In this document: in pieces, positions 16,266 through 26,357 of the stretch | Layout of the letters: each line of letters starts with the position of its first letter | How positions within the stretch are numbered: the first letter of the stretch is position 1 | Assembly: GCA_944326585.1 (NCBI GenBank) | Contig: CALVEN010000003.1 | Coordinates: forward strand, 124,001 to 188,000 | DNA from: Candidatus Gastranaerophilales bacterium | GTDB taxonomy: Bacteria > Cyanobacteriota > Vampirovibrionia > Gastranaerophilales > Gastranaerophilaceae | Direction: 5' to 3' | DNA: 64,000 bases | Made by a program: the position numbers and the translations under genes | The notes under the pieces: model-generated | Database searches by the model: none | What the model saw: only the letters and a program-made list of their open reading frames with translations | Told to the model about the DNA's origin: nothing

Positions 16266-18737
16266 TTATAAGGATTTTCTTTCAACTTCCTGAGTCGTGG
16301 AAACTTCTATGATATCGCCTTCCTGAAGATCATTCCATTTAGCGAAAGAAATACCGCATTCAAATCCTTGCGCAACTTCTTTTACATCATCTTTGAAACG
16401 TTTCAGCTGATCAATTACGCCTGTAAATATTTCTTCACCGTTACGGATAATTTTAGCATTTTGACCTCTTACGATTTTGCCTTCAGTTACATAGCAGCCG
16501 GCAATTTTTGTTGTTTTACCGATTGTAAATATCTGACGGACTTCGGCTTTACCTAGTTCAACCTGTTTAACTTCCGGTTCAAGCAGCGACAGCATGGTCT
16601 GTTCAATATCCTCAAGAATTTGATAAATAATATCATATTTTTTGATTGTAACGCCTTCTTTTTCGGCTGCAGCCAGAGCATTGGCATCTTCTTTTACCGT
16701 AAAGCCCAAAATCAAAGCGCCTGATGCTGATGCAAGCATAACATCGGCTTCCGAAATATCGCCGACACCGACGTGAATAATTTTAGTCTTAATTTCTTTT
16801 GAATCAAGCTGAGCAATCGCCTGCGATACAGCTTCGGCTGACCCGTGAGTATTTGCTTTAATGATTAAATTCAATTGCGGAATATCATCTTCACCTGCAA
16901 CGGCTTCACGTCTGATGTGTGCCGGAAGCATAGCTTCCAAACGTTTATCACGGGCTTTTTCTTTACGTTTGTCGATGATTGCTTTCATTTCTTTTTCGTT
17001 CTTAACAACTTCAAATCTGTCGCCTGCCTGCGGAACTTCTGTCAGTCCCAAAATCTCAACAGGAGTTGACGGCTCAGCCTTTTGAATTTTTTCGCCGCTG
17101 TCGGATAAAAGTGCTCTTACTCTGCCGCATGCCGTTCCTACGACTATGCAGTTTCCGACGCGCAATGTGCCGTTTTGAACAAGCAATGTTGCGACAGGAC
17201 CTTTGCCTTTGTCAAGATTTGCTTCAATAACAACGCCTGAGGCTTCGGCTTTCGGATTAGCTTTAAGGTCTTGAATATCCGCCACAAGCAGAATATATTC
17301 CAATAATTCATCAATACCCGTGCCTTGCAAAGCTGAAACTTTAACTGTAATTGTATCGCCGCCCCATTCTTCAGGAACAAGTCCGTGTTCGGTTAATTGC
17401 TGTAAAATTTTATCTGGGTTTGCGCCGGGTTTGTCAATTTTGTTCACGGCAACGATAATCGGCACATCCGCAGCTTTTGCGTGGTTAATAGCTTCGATTG
17501 TCTGCGGCATTATACCATCGTCGGCAGCCACAACAAGAATTGCTATATCCGTTGCTTTTGCACCTCTGGCACGCATTTCCGTAAATGCTTCGTGCCCCGG
17601 AGTGTCCACAAATACGATTTTCTTTTCTTTGTCATTTCCGAGATAAACCGTATAAGCACCGATTGATTGGGTAATCCCGCCGACTTCCGTTGCGACAATT
17701 TTGTGTTTGGAAGCTCTTATGCTGTCAAGAAGTGTTGTTTTACCGTGGTCAACGTGTCCCATGATACTTACAACAGGGGCGCGTTTTTTAAGTAATTTTT
17801 TGTCAACTTCCGTAAGCGCTTTTTTCTGTTCTTCTTTTTCGAGTTCTTCTTCTATATATGCGTCCAAATCTTCGTCGAGGACTTCCAAATCGTATTCGGC
17901 GCAGACTTTTTTAATTACATCCACGTCTATAAGCTGGTTTACGGTTGCCATAACTCCGTTTAGCATAAGAAATTTAACAATTTCTGCAGGAGTTTTCTGA
18001 ATTTTTTCGGAAAGCTCGGAAATTGTCATTGCATGATTTACCACAATCTGCTTAACTTCTTCCACCGCTTCATCTTTATGTACTTTCTTTTTATGCTTTT
18101 GAGCAGCGGCTTTTTCCAGAGAAATTCTTTCCTGTTCTTCTTTTTTGGAATTAAAATCTTTATCGCGTTTTTTGTCGGAACGTTTTCTTGACCCGCCTTT
18201 ATTCTCATAAATATCCTGAGGAATTATATGACGCTGGATAGGTTTTTTCTCGGAAACATCCGGTTTTGCGTCTTTATTAAACGGTTTGCGTTTATCAGCG
18301 GAACCTTTTTCAAATTTAGGTGATTTGCGCTCTGCATCAGCGGGCAAAGGTTTACGCTCTGGAGCAGGTCTTTCGGGTCTTTCGAGCTTTTGAGGAGCAC
18401 GTCTTACAATTTCAAGCCTGTTTTTAGGCTTAACCACTTCTACCCTTTGAATTTGCGGTTTTGCGGGTTTTTCTTGAACTTTTTCAACCGGTTCTTCTTT
18501 CGGTATTTCGGTTTCAGGCGCTTTAGCTTTTTTAACAACAAAAGCTTTCGGCTTTTTAACTTCTTTTACTCCGCCGGATGCCAGAAAATCCTTGAGTCGT
18601 TTAATCTGGTCAGGAGTAACGGTGCTGGAATGAGTTTTGCCGGTAATACCGATTTGAGCAAATTTTTCTACCACTTCTTTGCTCTGGAGATTTAATTCTT
18701 TTGCTAACTCATTTATCCTGACTGTATCATAACTCAT
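16266..18737 (-). CDS. infB: Translation initiation factor IF-2
   Basis: 823 residues. A GTPase that places initiator tRNA on the 30S subunit. An IF2_N helix (RINELAKELNLQSKEVVEKF) is followed by a Lys/Glu/Pro-rich disordered region to about residue 230, a second IF2_N unit, then the G domain with GHVDHGKTTLLDSIR (about residue 330), DTPGHEAF and NKIDKPGA. Domains II-IV follow to the C-terminus (ECGISFAKWNDLQEGD). Starts inside the end of ylxR (11-nt overlap, ATGAGTTATGA), so coupled. Confidence 0.97.
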   Translation of the reverse strand: MSYDTVRINELAKELNLQSKEVVEKFAQIGITGKTHSSTVTPDQIKRLKDFLASGGVKEVKKPKAFVVKKAKAPETEIPKEEPVEKVQEKPAKPQIQRVEVVKPKNRLEIVRRAPQKLERPERPAPERKPLPADAERKSPKFEKGSADKRKPFNKDAKPDVSEKKPIQRHIIPQDIYENKGGSRKRSDKKRDKDFNSKKEEQERISLEKAAAQKHKKKVHKDEAVEEVKQIVVNHAMTISELSEKIQKTPAEIVKFLMLNGVMATVNQLIDVDVIKKVCAEYDLEVLDEDLDAYIEEELEKEEQKKALTEVDKKLLKKRAPVVSIMGHVDHGKTTLLDSIRASKHKIVATEVGGITQSIGAYTVYLGNDKEKKIVFVDTPGHEAFTEMRARGAKATDIAILVVAADDGIMPQTIEAINHAKAADVPIIVAVNKIDKPGANPDKILQQLTEHGLVPEEWGGDTITVKVSALQGTGIDELLEYILLVADIQDLKANPKAEASGVVIEANLDKGKGPVATLLVQNGTLRVGNCIVVGTACGRVRALLSDSGEKIQKAEPSTPVEILGLTEVPQAGDRFEVVKNEKEMKAIIDKRKEKARDKRLEAMLPAHIRREAVAGEDDIPQLNLIIKANTHGSAEAVSQAIAQLDSKEIKTKIIHVGVGDISEADVMLASASGALILGFTVKEDANALAAAEKEGVTIKKYDIIYQILEDIEQTMLSLLEPEVKQVELGKAEVRQIFTIGKTTKIAGCYVTEGKIVRGQNAKIIRNGEEIFTGVIDQLKRFKDDVKEVAQGFECGISFAKWNDLQEGDIIEVSTTQEVERKSL

Positions 18738-18978
18738 TTAATAAATTCCCTTTCAATTCTTCGGGTATAGGGGCTTTCAAAACCTTTTTCAATCTGTCTT
18801 TTTTAAAAGCATTCTCTATACAAGTATTATTATAGCAAAGATATGCGGATCTGCCAAATATTTTTGCTCCGCCGTTAATAACAATGTTTTTGAGCGGATG
18901 TTGTGCCGTAATTTTTATCAAATCTTTTCTGTCTTTAATAATTCCGCAGCCGGCACATTTTCTATCCGTCATATACAC
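18727..18978 (-). CDS. ylxR: YlxR/RnpM family RNA-binding protein
   Basis: 83 residues. RKCAGCGIIKDRKDLIKI, then NGGAKIFGRSAYLCYNNTCI and the basic KKDRLKKVLKAPIP are the DUF448 signature. In Bacillus, YlxR (RnpM) modulates RNase P. Its usual partners rimP and nusA are missing upstream (prfA is there instead), but the ylxR-infB pairing is kept. Confidence 0.9.
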   Translation of the reverse strand: MYMTDRKCAGCGIIKDRKDLIKITAQHPLKNIVINGGAKIFGRSAYLCYNNTCIENAFKKDRLKKVLKAPIPEELKGNLLNEL

Positions 18979-18982
18979 CGCC

Positions 18983-20065
18983 TTAATTTACCTGAGCAAG
19001 TTTTTCAAGCTTCAGCTTCTGATCGTATTCCATCAAAAGATTAATCAACTCGTCCAAATCACCGTCAATAACCGTCCAGACATTCAGGTTATGATTAATT
19101 CTGTGGTCTGTCAGCCTGCCTTGAGGGAAATTATACGTTCTGATACGCTCGCTTCTGTCGCCGGTACCGACTTGAGAGCGGCGAAGGTCAGTAATTTCCT
19201 TCATTTGTTTTTGGACTTCCATATCATAAAGTTTTGCTTTCAAAATCTGGAGTGCGCGTTCTTTATTCTGCAATTGGGAACGTTCTTCCGTACAGAAAAT
19301 CATAATGCCTGTGGGTTTATGGAAAACTCTTGCCGCGGTTTCAACCTTATTAACATTTTGACCGCCTGCACCGCCTGAACGCGCCGTTGTAATTTCAACG
19401 TCGTTCATATTTAATTCAACTTCAACATCATCAACTTCCGGCATAACCGCAACGGTTGCGGTTGATGTATGGACTCTGCCTTGAGATTCCGTTGCCGGAA
19501 CCCTTTGTACGCGGTGAACTCCTGATTCGTATTTAAGTTTGGAATAAATACTGTCGCCTTTGATTGAAATTATAATTTCGGAAACACCGCCGGCTTCGCA
19601 TTCTGTTTTGCTCAAAACTTGAGTCTGCCAGCCCTGTTTATCGGCATAGCGCATATACATTCTTGCCAGATCTCCCGCAAAAATGTTTGCCTCATCTCCG
19701 CCGGCGCCGCCTCTGATTTCAAGCATAATATCTTTATCGTCCATCGGGTCACGCGGAAGAAGAAGTATTTTCATACGTTCTTCATATTCCGGAAGCTTTG
19801 CCTCATTAGCTTCCATTTCCGACTTTAAAAACGCTTTCATCTCAGGATCGGATTCCGCGTGTATCATTTCTTTTGCTTCTTCAATGGCATCAACCGCCTT
19901 TTTCCATTCGTAATACAAATTTACGGTTTCTTCCATTGATTTGCGCTGTTTTGATAAATCTCTAAACCTGTTATAGTCCTGAATTACGGCAGGATCCGAT
20001 AAAGTTTCGCCAAGTTCCTTATATTTCTTCTCTATCTGAAGAATTTTGTCTAACATATCTTTCAT
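18983..20065 (-). CDS. prfA: Peptide chain release factor 1
   Basis: 360 residues, the standard length. It terminates at UAA and UAG. The codon-recognition segment [18 protein letters not shown] carries the PAT tripeptide of RF1 (RF2 would have SPF), and the catalytic GGQ lies in [15 protein letters not shown]. It is 4 nt upstream of ylxR. A GAGTTATGAAAG context precedes the ATG; two Met codons lie close (MKDML), either is possible. Confidence 0.96.
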   Translation of the reverse strand: MKDMLDKILQIEKKYKELGETLSDPAVIQDYNRFRDLSKQRKSMEETVNLYYEWKKAVDAIEEAKEMIHAESDPEMKAFLKSEMEANEAKLPEYEERMKILLLPRDPMDDKDIMLEIRGGAGGDEANIFAGDLARMYMRYADKQGWQTQVLSKTECEAGGVSEIIISIKGDSIYSKLKYESGVHRVQRVPATESQGRVHTSTATVAVMPEVDDVEVELNMNDVEITTARSGGAGGQNVNKVETAARVFHKPTGIMIFCTEERSQLQNKERALQILKAKLYDMEVQKQMKEITDLRRSQVGTGDRSERIRTYNFPQGRLTDHRINHNLNVWTVIDGDLDELINLLMEYDQKLKLEKLAQVN

Positions 20066-20099
20066 AACTCAATTATAACAGGAACAAAAAATATTTCAA

Positions 20100-20160
20100 A
20101 GGGCTTTCTTTGAAGATACTAAGTTACTAAGGCAGTAAGGATTAACCCGACGGTAAAATT
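20100..20160. repeat. Copy of the AAGATACTAAG repeat
   Basis: GAAGATACTAAGTTACTAAG and then GCAGTAAGGATTAACCCG. The same sequence family is translated inside the leaders of prepilins C (about 27310-27370) and D (about 48190-48245) as VKILRYYG[SC]KALR. Confidence 0.6.
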
Positions 20161-20171
20161 TTAGACAACAC

Positions 20172-20381
20172 TTACGGCACGGGATCATAGCCGCCCGGGT
20201 TTTTGGGATGGCAGCGGCATATCCGTTTAATGCCAAGCCAGCCGCCTTTTATTACACCGTATTTTTGAATTGCCTGTTTCATATACTCTGAACATGTCGG
20301 ATAAAATCTGCATACGGGCGGCGTTAAAGACGAAATCTTTTGATAAATCGTTATTAAAACCGTGAAAAACTTCTTAATCAT
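20172..20381 (-). CDS. yidD: Membrane protein insertion efficiency factor YidD
   Basis: 69 residues. [20 protein letters not shown], then [20 protein letters not shown] and [13 protein letters not shown] are the full family signature (DUF37). It acts at the inner membrane near YidC. It starts 3 nt after the flhA stop, so it is the last gene of the flagellar transcript, an unusual place; it more often sits beside rnpA and yidC. Confidence 0.95.
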   Translation of the reverse strand: MIKKFFTVLITIYQKISSLTPPVCRFYPTCSEYMKQAIQKYGVIKGGWLGIKRICRCHPKNPGGYDPVP

Positions 20382-20384
20382 TTC

Positions 20385-22478
20385 TTATTCCATAGCATAA
20401 GCTTCGCCGATTGTATCAATTGCTTCAACCTTAATATCCGTAATCAATTCGGAATAAGAAATTACGACAATTGTCGGGATATGACGTTCAAGCAATTGAT
20501 ATAAAGGCAGCCTTATTCGCGGCGAACACAAGATTACCGGCTGTTTGCCGCAAGTCTGGTGCGCCCGCATCAAAGTTGTTGCGGTAGTTTCAATCAATTC
20601 CTGAACCTGCATCGGATTCAGCAGAAACATTGTACCTAATTCCGTTCTCTGGCAGCTGTCGTCAAGAACTTTTTCCCATTCCGGAGAAAGTGTCAACGCA
20701 TACAAAACTCTGTCATCCTGAACGTTTGAAAGGCAAATCTGACGTCCCAGAGCCGCTCTTAAACGCTCGGATAAAATATCCGGTTCTTTTGAAAATCTTG
20801 CGTAATCGCAAAGTCTTTCAAATACGAATATAATATCTTTTATTGAAACTTTTTCACGGATTAAGTTGACAAAAATTTTCCGCAGGTCGCTTGTTGAAAT
20901 AATTGTCGGAACAAGGTCATTAACAAGTGTCGGGTCTTGAGATCTGACAAGTTCCATAAGCTTGAGGACATCAGTTTTTGTCATAACATCATCAACATGC
21001 TTTCTGACGCACTCTTGAAGGTGCGTAACAATAACATCGGTTGAATCAACCGCCGTAACGGATCTTGCGGATTTTGCATCTTCCGCGGTAATCCAGTAGG
21101 CTTGAGTTTGATATGTAGGATCAATACCGATAATCGCGTCGTCAGGAACCTCTTTTCGCATAGAATCCCACTGATCCGCAATTACCATTAATCTTCCGGG
21201 ATACACGTAACCCGTTGCAACAGTATTACCGCGGATTGAAATCATATATTCATTTGCATCCAGTGCTGATGAATCCATAATTCTTATGTTAGGAATAATA
21301 TAACCGAGTTCATCCGTAACTCTTTGACGCAAAGCAGCAATCTTTGCAAGCAATTGACCTTCCTGATCAGGATCTGCAATTACAAGCAGGTTTGAGCCTA
21401 CCTGCAAACTCAATACATCAACCCCTAACCGTTCGTACATCCTGTTCGGATTAACAAGATCCTGCATATTCTGACGGACGTTTTCCAACTGTCCCAATTG
21501 TGATTGAACATCAGCGTTAATTAATACGGAGAAACCTGCAATTCCCAATCCGACCGAAAACATCAAAAACGGGAACCACGGCAAGCCCGTAATAGGTCCT
21601 GTTACTGCCAATAACATTAAAAATCCCGATGCAAAGAAAAGTGAATACGGTTTGCTTAAGATTTCACCGGCAACATCAGCACCGAGCGATGAGCTTGCGG
21701 CAGATGATCTTGTCATAAATACACCGGCTGCAATTGACATCAAAAGTGACGGAACCTGTGATGCCAAACCGTCACCGATTGTTAAAACCGTATATTTTGC
21801 AACCGCATCTTCTATGGACATCTGGTTCATCAAACATCCGACGCACAAGCCGCCCACAATGTTTATAATTACAATAATAATACCCGCAATCGTATCACCT
21901 TTTACAAACTTCATGGCACCGTCCATTGACCCGAAAAGGTTTGATTCTCTCTGCAAATCTTCACGCTTTTTGGTCGCCTCTTCCGGTGAAATCAAGCCAG
22001 CATTGAAATCCGCGTCAATTGTCATCTGCTTACCGGGCATAGCGTCCAATGCGAACCTTGCAGCAACTTCAGCAATACGTTCCGCACCTTTTGTGATTAC
22101 CATGAACTGTACAACCGTAATAATCAAGAAGATTACGCCGCCGACTACCATGTTTCCGCCGGTTACAAACGTTCCGAACGCATGAATAACTTCTCCCGCC
22201 TCGCCTTTTGCCAGAATCAAACGCGTTGACGCAATTGACAGTACAAGCCGGAACATCGTTCCCAGAAGAATAATTGACGGAAATGCCGCAAGTTCAAGCG
22301 TTTTCTGAACATACAAAGCTATCATTAATAACACAATACCGAGCGCAATATTCAAACTTATTGAAAAATTTATAACCCACGTCGGCATTTCTACAAGCAA
22401 AATCAACAGCAAGGTCAATACAAATATTGCCAAGAAAATTTCACTTATAGGATTGCTGCCTGAATTAGCCTGTGCCAT
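20385..22478 (-). CDS. flhA: Flagellar export gate protein FlhA
   Basis: 697 residues. FHIPEP-family core component of the flagellar type III export gate. About eight transmembrane helices fill residues 20-320, with the family blocks IILLGTMFRLVLSIASTRLI and FALDAMPGKQMTIDADFNAG. The cytoplasmic C-terminal half (GVDVLSLQVGSNLL to the end) is the substrate and chaperone docking domain. Its ATG overlaps the TAA of the fliH gene (TAATG). Size and neighbours favour FlhA over the secretion homologue SctV. Confidence 0.94.
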   Translation of the reverse strand: MAQANSGSNPISEIFLAIFVLTLLLILLVEMPTWVINFSISLNIALGIVLLMIALYVQKTLELAAFPSIILLGTMFRLVLSIASTRLILAKGEAGEVIHAFGTFVTGGNMVVGGVIFLIITVVQFMVITKGAERIAEVAARFALDAMPGKQMTIDADFNAGLISPEEATKKREDLQRESNLFGSMDGAMKFVKGDTIAGIIIVIINIVGGLCVGCLMNQMSIEDAVAKYTVLTIGDGLASQVPSLLMSIAAGVFMTRSSAASSSLGADVAGEILSKPYSLFFASGFLMLLAVTGPITGLPWFPFLMFSVGLGIAGFSVLINADVQSQLGQLENVRQNMQDLVNPNRMYERLGVDVLSLQVGSNLLVIADPDQEGQLLAKIAALRQRVTDELGYIIPNIRIMDSSALDANEYMISIRGNTVATGYVYPGRLMVIADQWDSMRKEVPDDAIIGIDPTYQTQAYWITAEDAKSARSVTAVDSTDVIVTHLQECVRKHVDDVMTKTDVLKLMELVRSQDPTLVNDLVPTIISTSDLRKIFVNLIREKVSIKDIIFVFERLCDYARFSKEPDILSERLRAALGRQICLSNVQDDRVLYALTLSPEWEKVLDDSCQRTELGTMFLLNPMQVQELIETTATTLMRAHQTCGKQPVILCSPRIRLPLYQLLERHIPTIVVISYSELITDIKVEAIDTIGEAYAME

Positions 22479-23176
22479 TAAATTTCTTTCAAAGCCTCAC
22501 TTATTATTGCCAACTGAGTATCAATTGTTGCATCGACCACCCCGTTTGTTGTCGTAACCACACATCCGCCTTCCATAACAGAGTCATCGGGTATCACCAT
22601 AATTTTTGCCTCCAAGCCCAGCTGTTCCGCCATCGGCGGAACTTCGCTTTTCAGCATACTTACCTGCGCCGGATTTGCATGCAGTGTAATCTTGGTTTCT
22701 TCTTTTGACAAGCCTTTTAAGATTTCATGCACACTTTCCAGCAAAAGTTCCGGAGCCTGTGTCAATTCTTTTTTAATAATTTTTTTTGCAATATCAACAC
22801 TTATTGAAAGAATTTCAGGCGCAATCGTGTCAAAAACCTCCTGTTTCGCGCCCATAAACACTTTCATAGACTCCCGAAATGCCGCTATATCATCCTTTGC
22901 CTGACTTAAACCAGCCTGATAACCCTCTTTAGCAGCAGCTTCACGAATAGCATCCGCCTCTTCTCTCGCGCGGGATATCAAATTTCTGTCATCAATTCTT
23001 CTGAAACCGCGGCGTCTGTCGCCCCTGCGGCGTTCATTACGCTGTTTAAAGTCGATATTGTCAAGGTTAAATAAGTCGATAACCTCCTCATCGACCTGTT
23101 CTTGTGCAGAAGAGTCCTGAGCAACTTCCTGCTGATTAAGCTCCTCCGGTTGGATTTTTTTCTTTTTAATAATCAT
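22478..23176 (-). CDS. fliH: FliH-like regulator of the export ATPase
   Basis: 232 residues. Acidic N-terminus, then a striking Arg-rich patch (NERRRGDRRRGFRR, residues about 50-64), an Ala/Glu heptad helix (ARGEEADAIREAAAKEGYQ-like, residues 70-95), and the C-terminal FliH/YscL domain (LSISVDIAKKIIKKELTQ, GCVVTTTNGVVDATIDTQL). FliH binds the FliI ATPase. No fliI is in the window. Lies between the fliG-position gene and flhA. Confidence 0.85.
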   Translation of the reverse strand: MIIKKKKIQPEELNQQEVAQDSSAQEQVDEEVIDLFNLDNIDFKQRNERRRGDRRRGFRRIDDRNLISRAREEADAIREAAAKEGYQAGLSQAKDDIAAFRESMKVFMGAKQEVFDTIAPEILSISVDIAKKIIKKELTQAPELLLESVHEILKGLSKEETKITLHANPAQVSMLKSEVPPMAEQLGLEAKIMVIPDDSVMEGGCVVTTTNGVVDATIDTQLAIISEALKEI

Positions 23177-23188
23177 GATTCAATATTA

Positions 23189-24193
23189 TTATACACTATC
23201 TTCTATATGGGTGGCAATAATGTTAGCAACTTTTGGTGCAACTTCATAGAACTCACCCTCCAAAGCATTGAAAACAAGGCGTTTTACCTTCATTCGCTCC
23301 TGTTTTAACATTTGTTCCAATTGCGGTCTTTCTATCCCTTCTGTAACTTTTTGTAATTTTAAAACAATTTTACTCGGACTTAGTTCCTGAGGTTTTGGCA
23401 AATATGTGCGAATTTCATTCAAACATTTTAAAGTTGTCGGCACGCTGACACGCGTATCCAAATCCTGCATTCCCATATATTTGATAACCGTTTGCGCATC
23501 ATCAGTATTGAATTTATCCAAAAATGTCTGAACTTTTTCCTGCTTCATCTTTTGGAAAAGCAAAGCAACAGTTGCAAGTTTCATAACCTTAGGAGTTGAA
23601 CTGCTTTGAACCGGATTCGCTGCGGCAGCGGCAGTTTGTTCCTGCGGCGGCGCCTGCGGCTGAGCTTGCTGTTGCTCTGCGGCAGCTTGTTCTTCACTCA
23701 TCTGCTGCATCATTGCATCAATATTTGACTGCTTTGATGCCTGCTCCATTAACCCTATGTCAATTAAACCTTTATCCTTAAGCTCTGCAATTGCGTCCAG
23801 ATAAGTCTTTTTAACGTGATGTTCTATCAACTGCAAAATTTGATCCTGCGGCAAACCTTGCTTAAAAGTCTGTTTTGCAATTTCAAAAATCGTAAATGCA
23901 ATTTTTTGCATAATAGGATCCCAGTATTCCTGAGGAAGTTTGGATCGAATTAAATCAACGGATTTATGAAACGCCCATTCGGCAATGATTTGAGTAATCA
24001 TCATTGCCTGATCTGCCGTAAAATTTGATTCAGTATCGTTATATAAGGCTTCTCCTGCGAGTGCGGAGAAATTTAAAAGGGTATTTACAACATACTGTTT
24101 TTCAGGGTCGGAAAAATCTTTCGGCACAAGTTCCACTGCCTGTTGTGTCAAATTCTGCGCAAATTCCTGATAATTGAACCCTTGTATTGCCAT
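23189..24193 (-). CDS. FliG-position protein, strongly divergent
   Basis: 334 residues, directly after fliF (3 nt), where fliG is expected. Residues 1-155 are an all-helical domain I do not recognise (VELVPKDFSDPEKQYVVNTL, MITQIIAEWAFHKSVDLI). A Gln/Ala/Pro-rich linker follows at about 165-215. The rest (LATVALLFQKMKQEKVQTFL, DAQTVIKYMGMQDLD) is at best like a FliG middle-type helical repeat. The charged torque helix of canonical FliG is not apparent. It probably replaces FliG as the FliF partner, since FliF keeps its C-terminal binding motif. Confidence 0.65.
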   Translation of the reverse strand: MAIQGFNYQEFAQNLTQQAVELVPKDFSDPEKQYVVNTLLNFSALAGEALYNDTESNFTADQAMMITQIIAEWAFHKSVDLIRSKLPQEYWDPIMQKIAFTIFEIAKQTFKQGLPQDQILQLIEHHVKKTYLDAIAELKDKGLIDIGLMEQASKQSNIDAMMQQMSEEQAAAEQQQAQPQAPPQEQTAAAAANPVQSSSTPKVMKLATVALLFQKMKQEKVQTFLDKFNTDDAQTVIKYMGMQDLDTRVSVPTTLKCLNEIRTYLPKPQELSPSKIVLKLQKVTEGIERPQLEQMLKQERMKVKRLVFNALEGEFYEVAPKVANIIATHIEDSV

Positions 24194-24196
24194 CTG

Positions 24197-25840
24197 TTAT
24201 CCTTGTTCTATCCAGCTCTTAATCTTTTCAGCAGCTTCTTCTCCGTCTGCGTCGGACATTTCAGCCGAAACATTGGCAAGCTGTTCCAGTAATTGACCTT
24301 CATCAGCCTGCGGTATATATCCTCTTTGCTGTTGTTCTATAAGATTTTGAGCAAGTTCTGACTGTCTTTCCGTCAATTGAGCGGCGCGTGAAGATATATC
24401 ACTCAACTGTTTATCCTGTTCAGCATTCTTCTGTCTTAACATTTCAACTTCACGTCTGTTGGCTTCCTGAACCTGTTTAACTTTATCTGATACCACCTTG
24501 AACAATATCAACAAACCGGCACCGCTGAGCGCAATTGCAAGCCACCACGGATTGCCTGTTTCATCAGGCTTCGGCAGGTTAACGGGTCTATCGGATGCAA
24601 GATACGGATCCGTTGAATCTGAAAATGCTATTGATACATTTTCCGGATCAACCTTCGGGCTTGCCGCGTGTGCTATCAATTCTTTTAATTCTTCCAGTGT
24701 TGTATTTGCCGGAATCGCTGATTTTTCAAGCGTTACGGCTACCGAAATTTCTTCCACAACACCCGGTTTTATATATTCATTGGTTTGAGTTTTGGTAACA
24801 CCGTACTGAGTTTCCGTTGCGGATCTTGAATAACTTCTGTTTTGTGAAGAATCCGCACCGCCCTGCTGCAAACCGTTAGGCAGATAGACACTTACCGCAC
24901 TGATATTTTGATTGACGTCACGGGTCTGATCGCCCAGACCTTCCGTAAAATTCTGCTCGGTAACTGCCGTTTTTTTAGTCGGATCGTATTCGATTGTAAA
25001 TCTTTCAACAGGAGCCTGTCTTAAAAATGTACTGACAGTCACAACATAATTACCTTTGCCGATAAGTCTGTCCAATTGGGTTGCGACTTTTTGCTGCATA
25101 TATTTATCATTTTCCTGCAGCCTTTCAAGCATTTCGTCTTCAGCGTCGATTATGCTTGAATAAACATTACCGTTTGTATCGGTTATTGCAATATTTTCCG
25201 CGGTCAAACCGGTTACGCTGCCGAGTAAAAGATTTGTTATGGCTTTTACTTTCAATTGATCGAGCTTGTCACCGGCAGGAATTGTAATCTGAACAGTTGC
25301 TGTTACAGGTTTTTGCATTGACGTAAACATTGTTTGTTCAGGAATTGAAATAAAAACAGATGCGTTTTCAATAGGCGGAATTTTACGGATTAATCTTGAA
25401 AGTTCACCGTTTATCGCTCTTGCAAGACGTATTCTTTTATCTTCTTTAGTTGACGTAAAATCGCCTTTATCAAAAATTTCCAGACCGACGTTTTGATCCA
25501 TAAGCCCGCTTTTTACAATCGCAAGAAGCGCTGCATCTTTCTGGCTCTGAGTGTATTCTTTAAGAAAAATCGTAGACTTTGTACCGTCAAGCTTGCGGCT
25601 TGCGTTGATACCTTCTCTTGCAAGAAGTGCCTGAATTTCTATTGCTTTTCCCAAATTGTCCGTTGTTAAAAGATCAAGTTCTTCTTTAATTACTTTCTCG
25701 CTCACAACCCTTGCGGCGCCGTTGCCTGACTTTGAAGAATTCACAATTCCTATTGTCACAAACAAAGCCAACAATAGTACAACACCGCCTATAATCCCGT
25801 ATAATAAAGGTTTGTTTTGAAGAAGTTTTTGAAAATCCAT
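24197..25840 (-). CDS. fliF: Flagellar MS-ring protein FliF
   Basis: 547 residues, full flagellar size (the secretion homologue SctJ is about half). First transmembrane helix LLYGIIGGVVLLLALFVTIG near residue 15, then ring-building modules (VSEKVIKEELDLL, IRLARAINGELSRLIRKIPP, ENASVFISIPEQTMF), a loop and the second transmembrane helix WWLAIALSGAGLLILFKVV near 430. The extreme C-terminus EEAAEKIKSWIEQG matches the FliG-binding tail. Forms the inner-membrane base ring. Confidence 0.93.
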   Translation of the reverse strand: MDFQKLLQNKPLLYGIIGGVVLLLALFVTIGIVNSSKSGNGAARVVSEKVIKEELDLLTTDNLGKAIEIQALLAREGINASRKLDGTKSTIFLKEYTQSQKDAALLAIVKSGLMDQNVGLEIFDKGDFTSTKEDKRIRLARAINGELSRLIRKIPPIENASVFISIPEQTMFTSMQKPVTATVQITIPAGDKLDQLKVKAITNLLLGSVTGLTAENIAITDTNGNVYSSIIDAEDEMLERLQENDKYMQQKVATQLDRLIGKGNYVVTVSTFLRQAPVERFTIEYDPTKKTAVTEQNFTEGLGDQTRDVNQNISAVSVYLPNGLQQGGADSSQNRSYSRSATETQYGVTKTQTNEYIKPGVVEEISVAVTLEKSAIPANTTLEELKELIAHAASPKVDPENVSIAFSDSTDPYLASDRPVNLPKPDETGNPWWLAIALSGAGLLILFKVVSDKVKQVQEANRREVEMLRQKNAEQDKQLSDISSRAAQLTERQSELAQNLIEQQQRGYIPQADEGQLLEQLANVSAEMSDADGEEAAEKIKSWIEQG

Positions 25841-25866
25841 TTCCGTCCCACTAGTTAATTATTATT

Positions 25867-26208
25867 TTACACCTGAATTTGCATAACTTTGTCATACGCC
25901 TGGATGACTTTTCCGACCAATTGTGTTGCAACGTTTACGCTGATTTCGGATTTTGCCATTGCTGTCATAACATCGTGAATATCAACGTTGCCGTTACCAG
26001 ACATTGCATCTTTTAACAAATTGTCGGGTTCATTAAGCTCTGCATTGAAATTTTCTATCAAACCTGACATAACCTGCTTGAAATCAGGTGAGCCGGCTGA
26101 TTCAATTCTGTTCATTCTGGCGGGCGGCATACCGTTCAAACCGGTATCCAATTTTGTATGCTGTATTCTCCCTGCCAAGTCATAATTCGGATAAAAACTG
26201 TTATACAT
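25867..26208 (-). CDS. fliE: Flagellar rod/MS-ring adaptor FliE
   Basis: 113 residues from the ATG at 26208, which follows AAAGGCAGG; upstream in-frame starts lack a good ribosome binding site. The C-terminal half NVDIHDVMTAMAKSEISVNV and KVIQAYDKVMQIQV is the FliE signature. FliE joins the MS ring to the rod and is exported by the type III gate. First gene of the cluster fliE-fliF-(fliG)-fliH-flhA-yidD. Confidence 0.9.
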   Translation of the reverse strand: MYNSFYPNYDLAGRIQHTKLDTGLNGMPPARMNRIESAGSPDFKQVMSGLIENFNAELNEPDNLLKDAMSGNGNVDIHDVMTAMAKSEISVNVATQLVGKVIQAYDKVMQIQV

Positions 26209-26357
26209 TTGCCTGCCTTTCATAATATATTCTATCGTAAATTTTGCAAAGATGTTTAACATACCGCTGATAAATCATCCGTTTTATGTAGAAAAATCAG
26301 CTGATTTCATACAAAATATTTAATGATTTTTATTAAAAAGTCATGGCAAATGTATTT

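Noticed and set aside
20385..26208. Virulence-type type III secretion locus
   Set aside because: FliF is full flagellar length and FliE is present, which favours flagellar origin; no SctC secretin or SctJ lipoprotein is seen.
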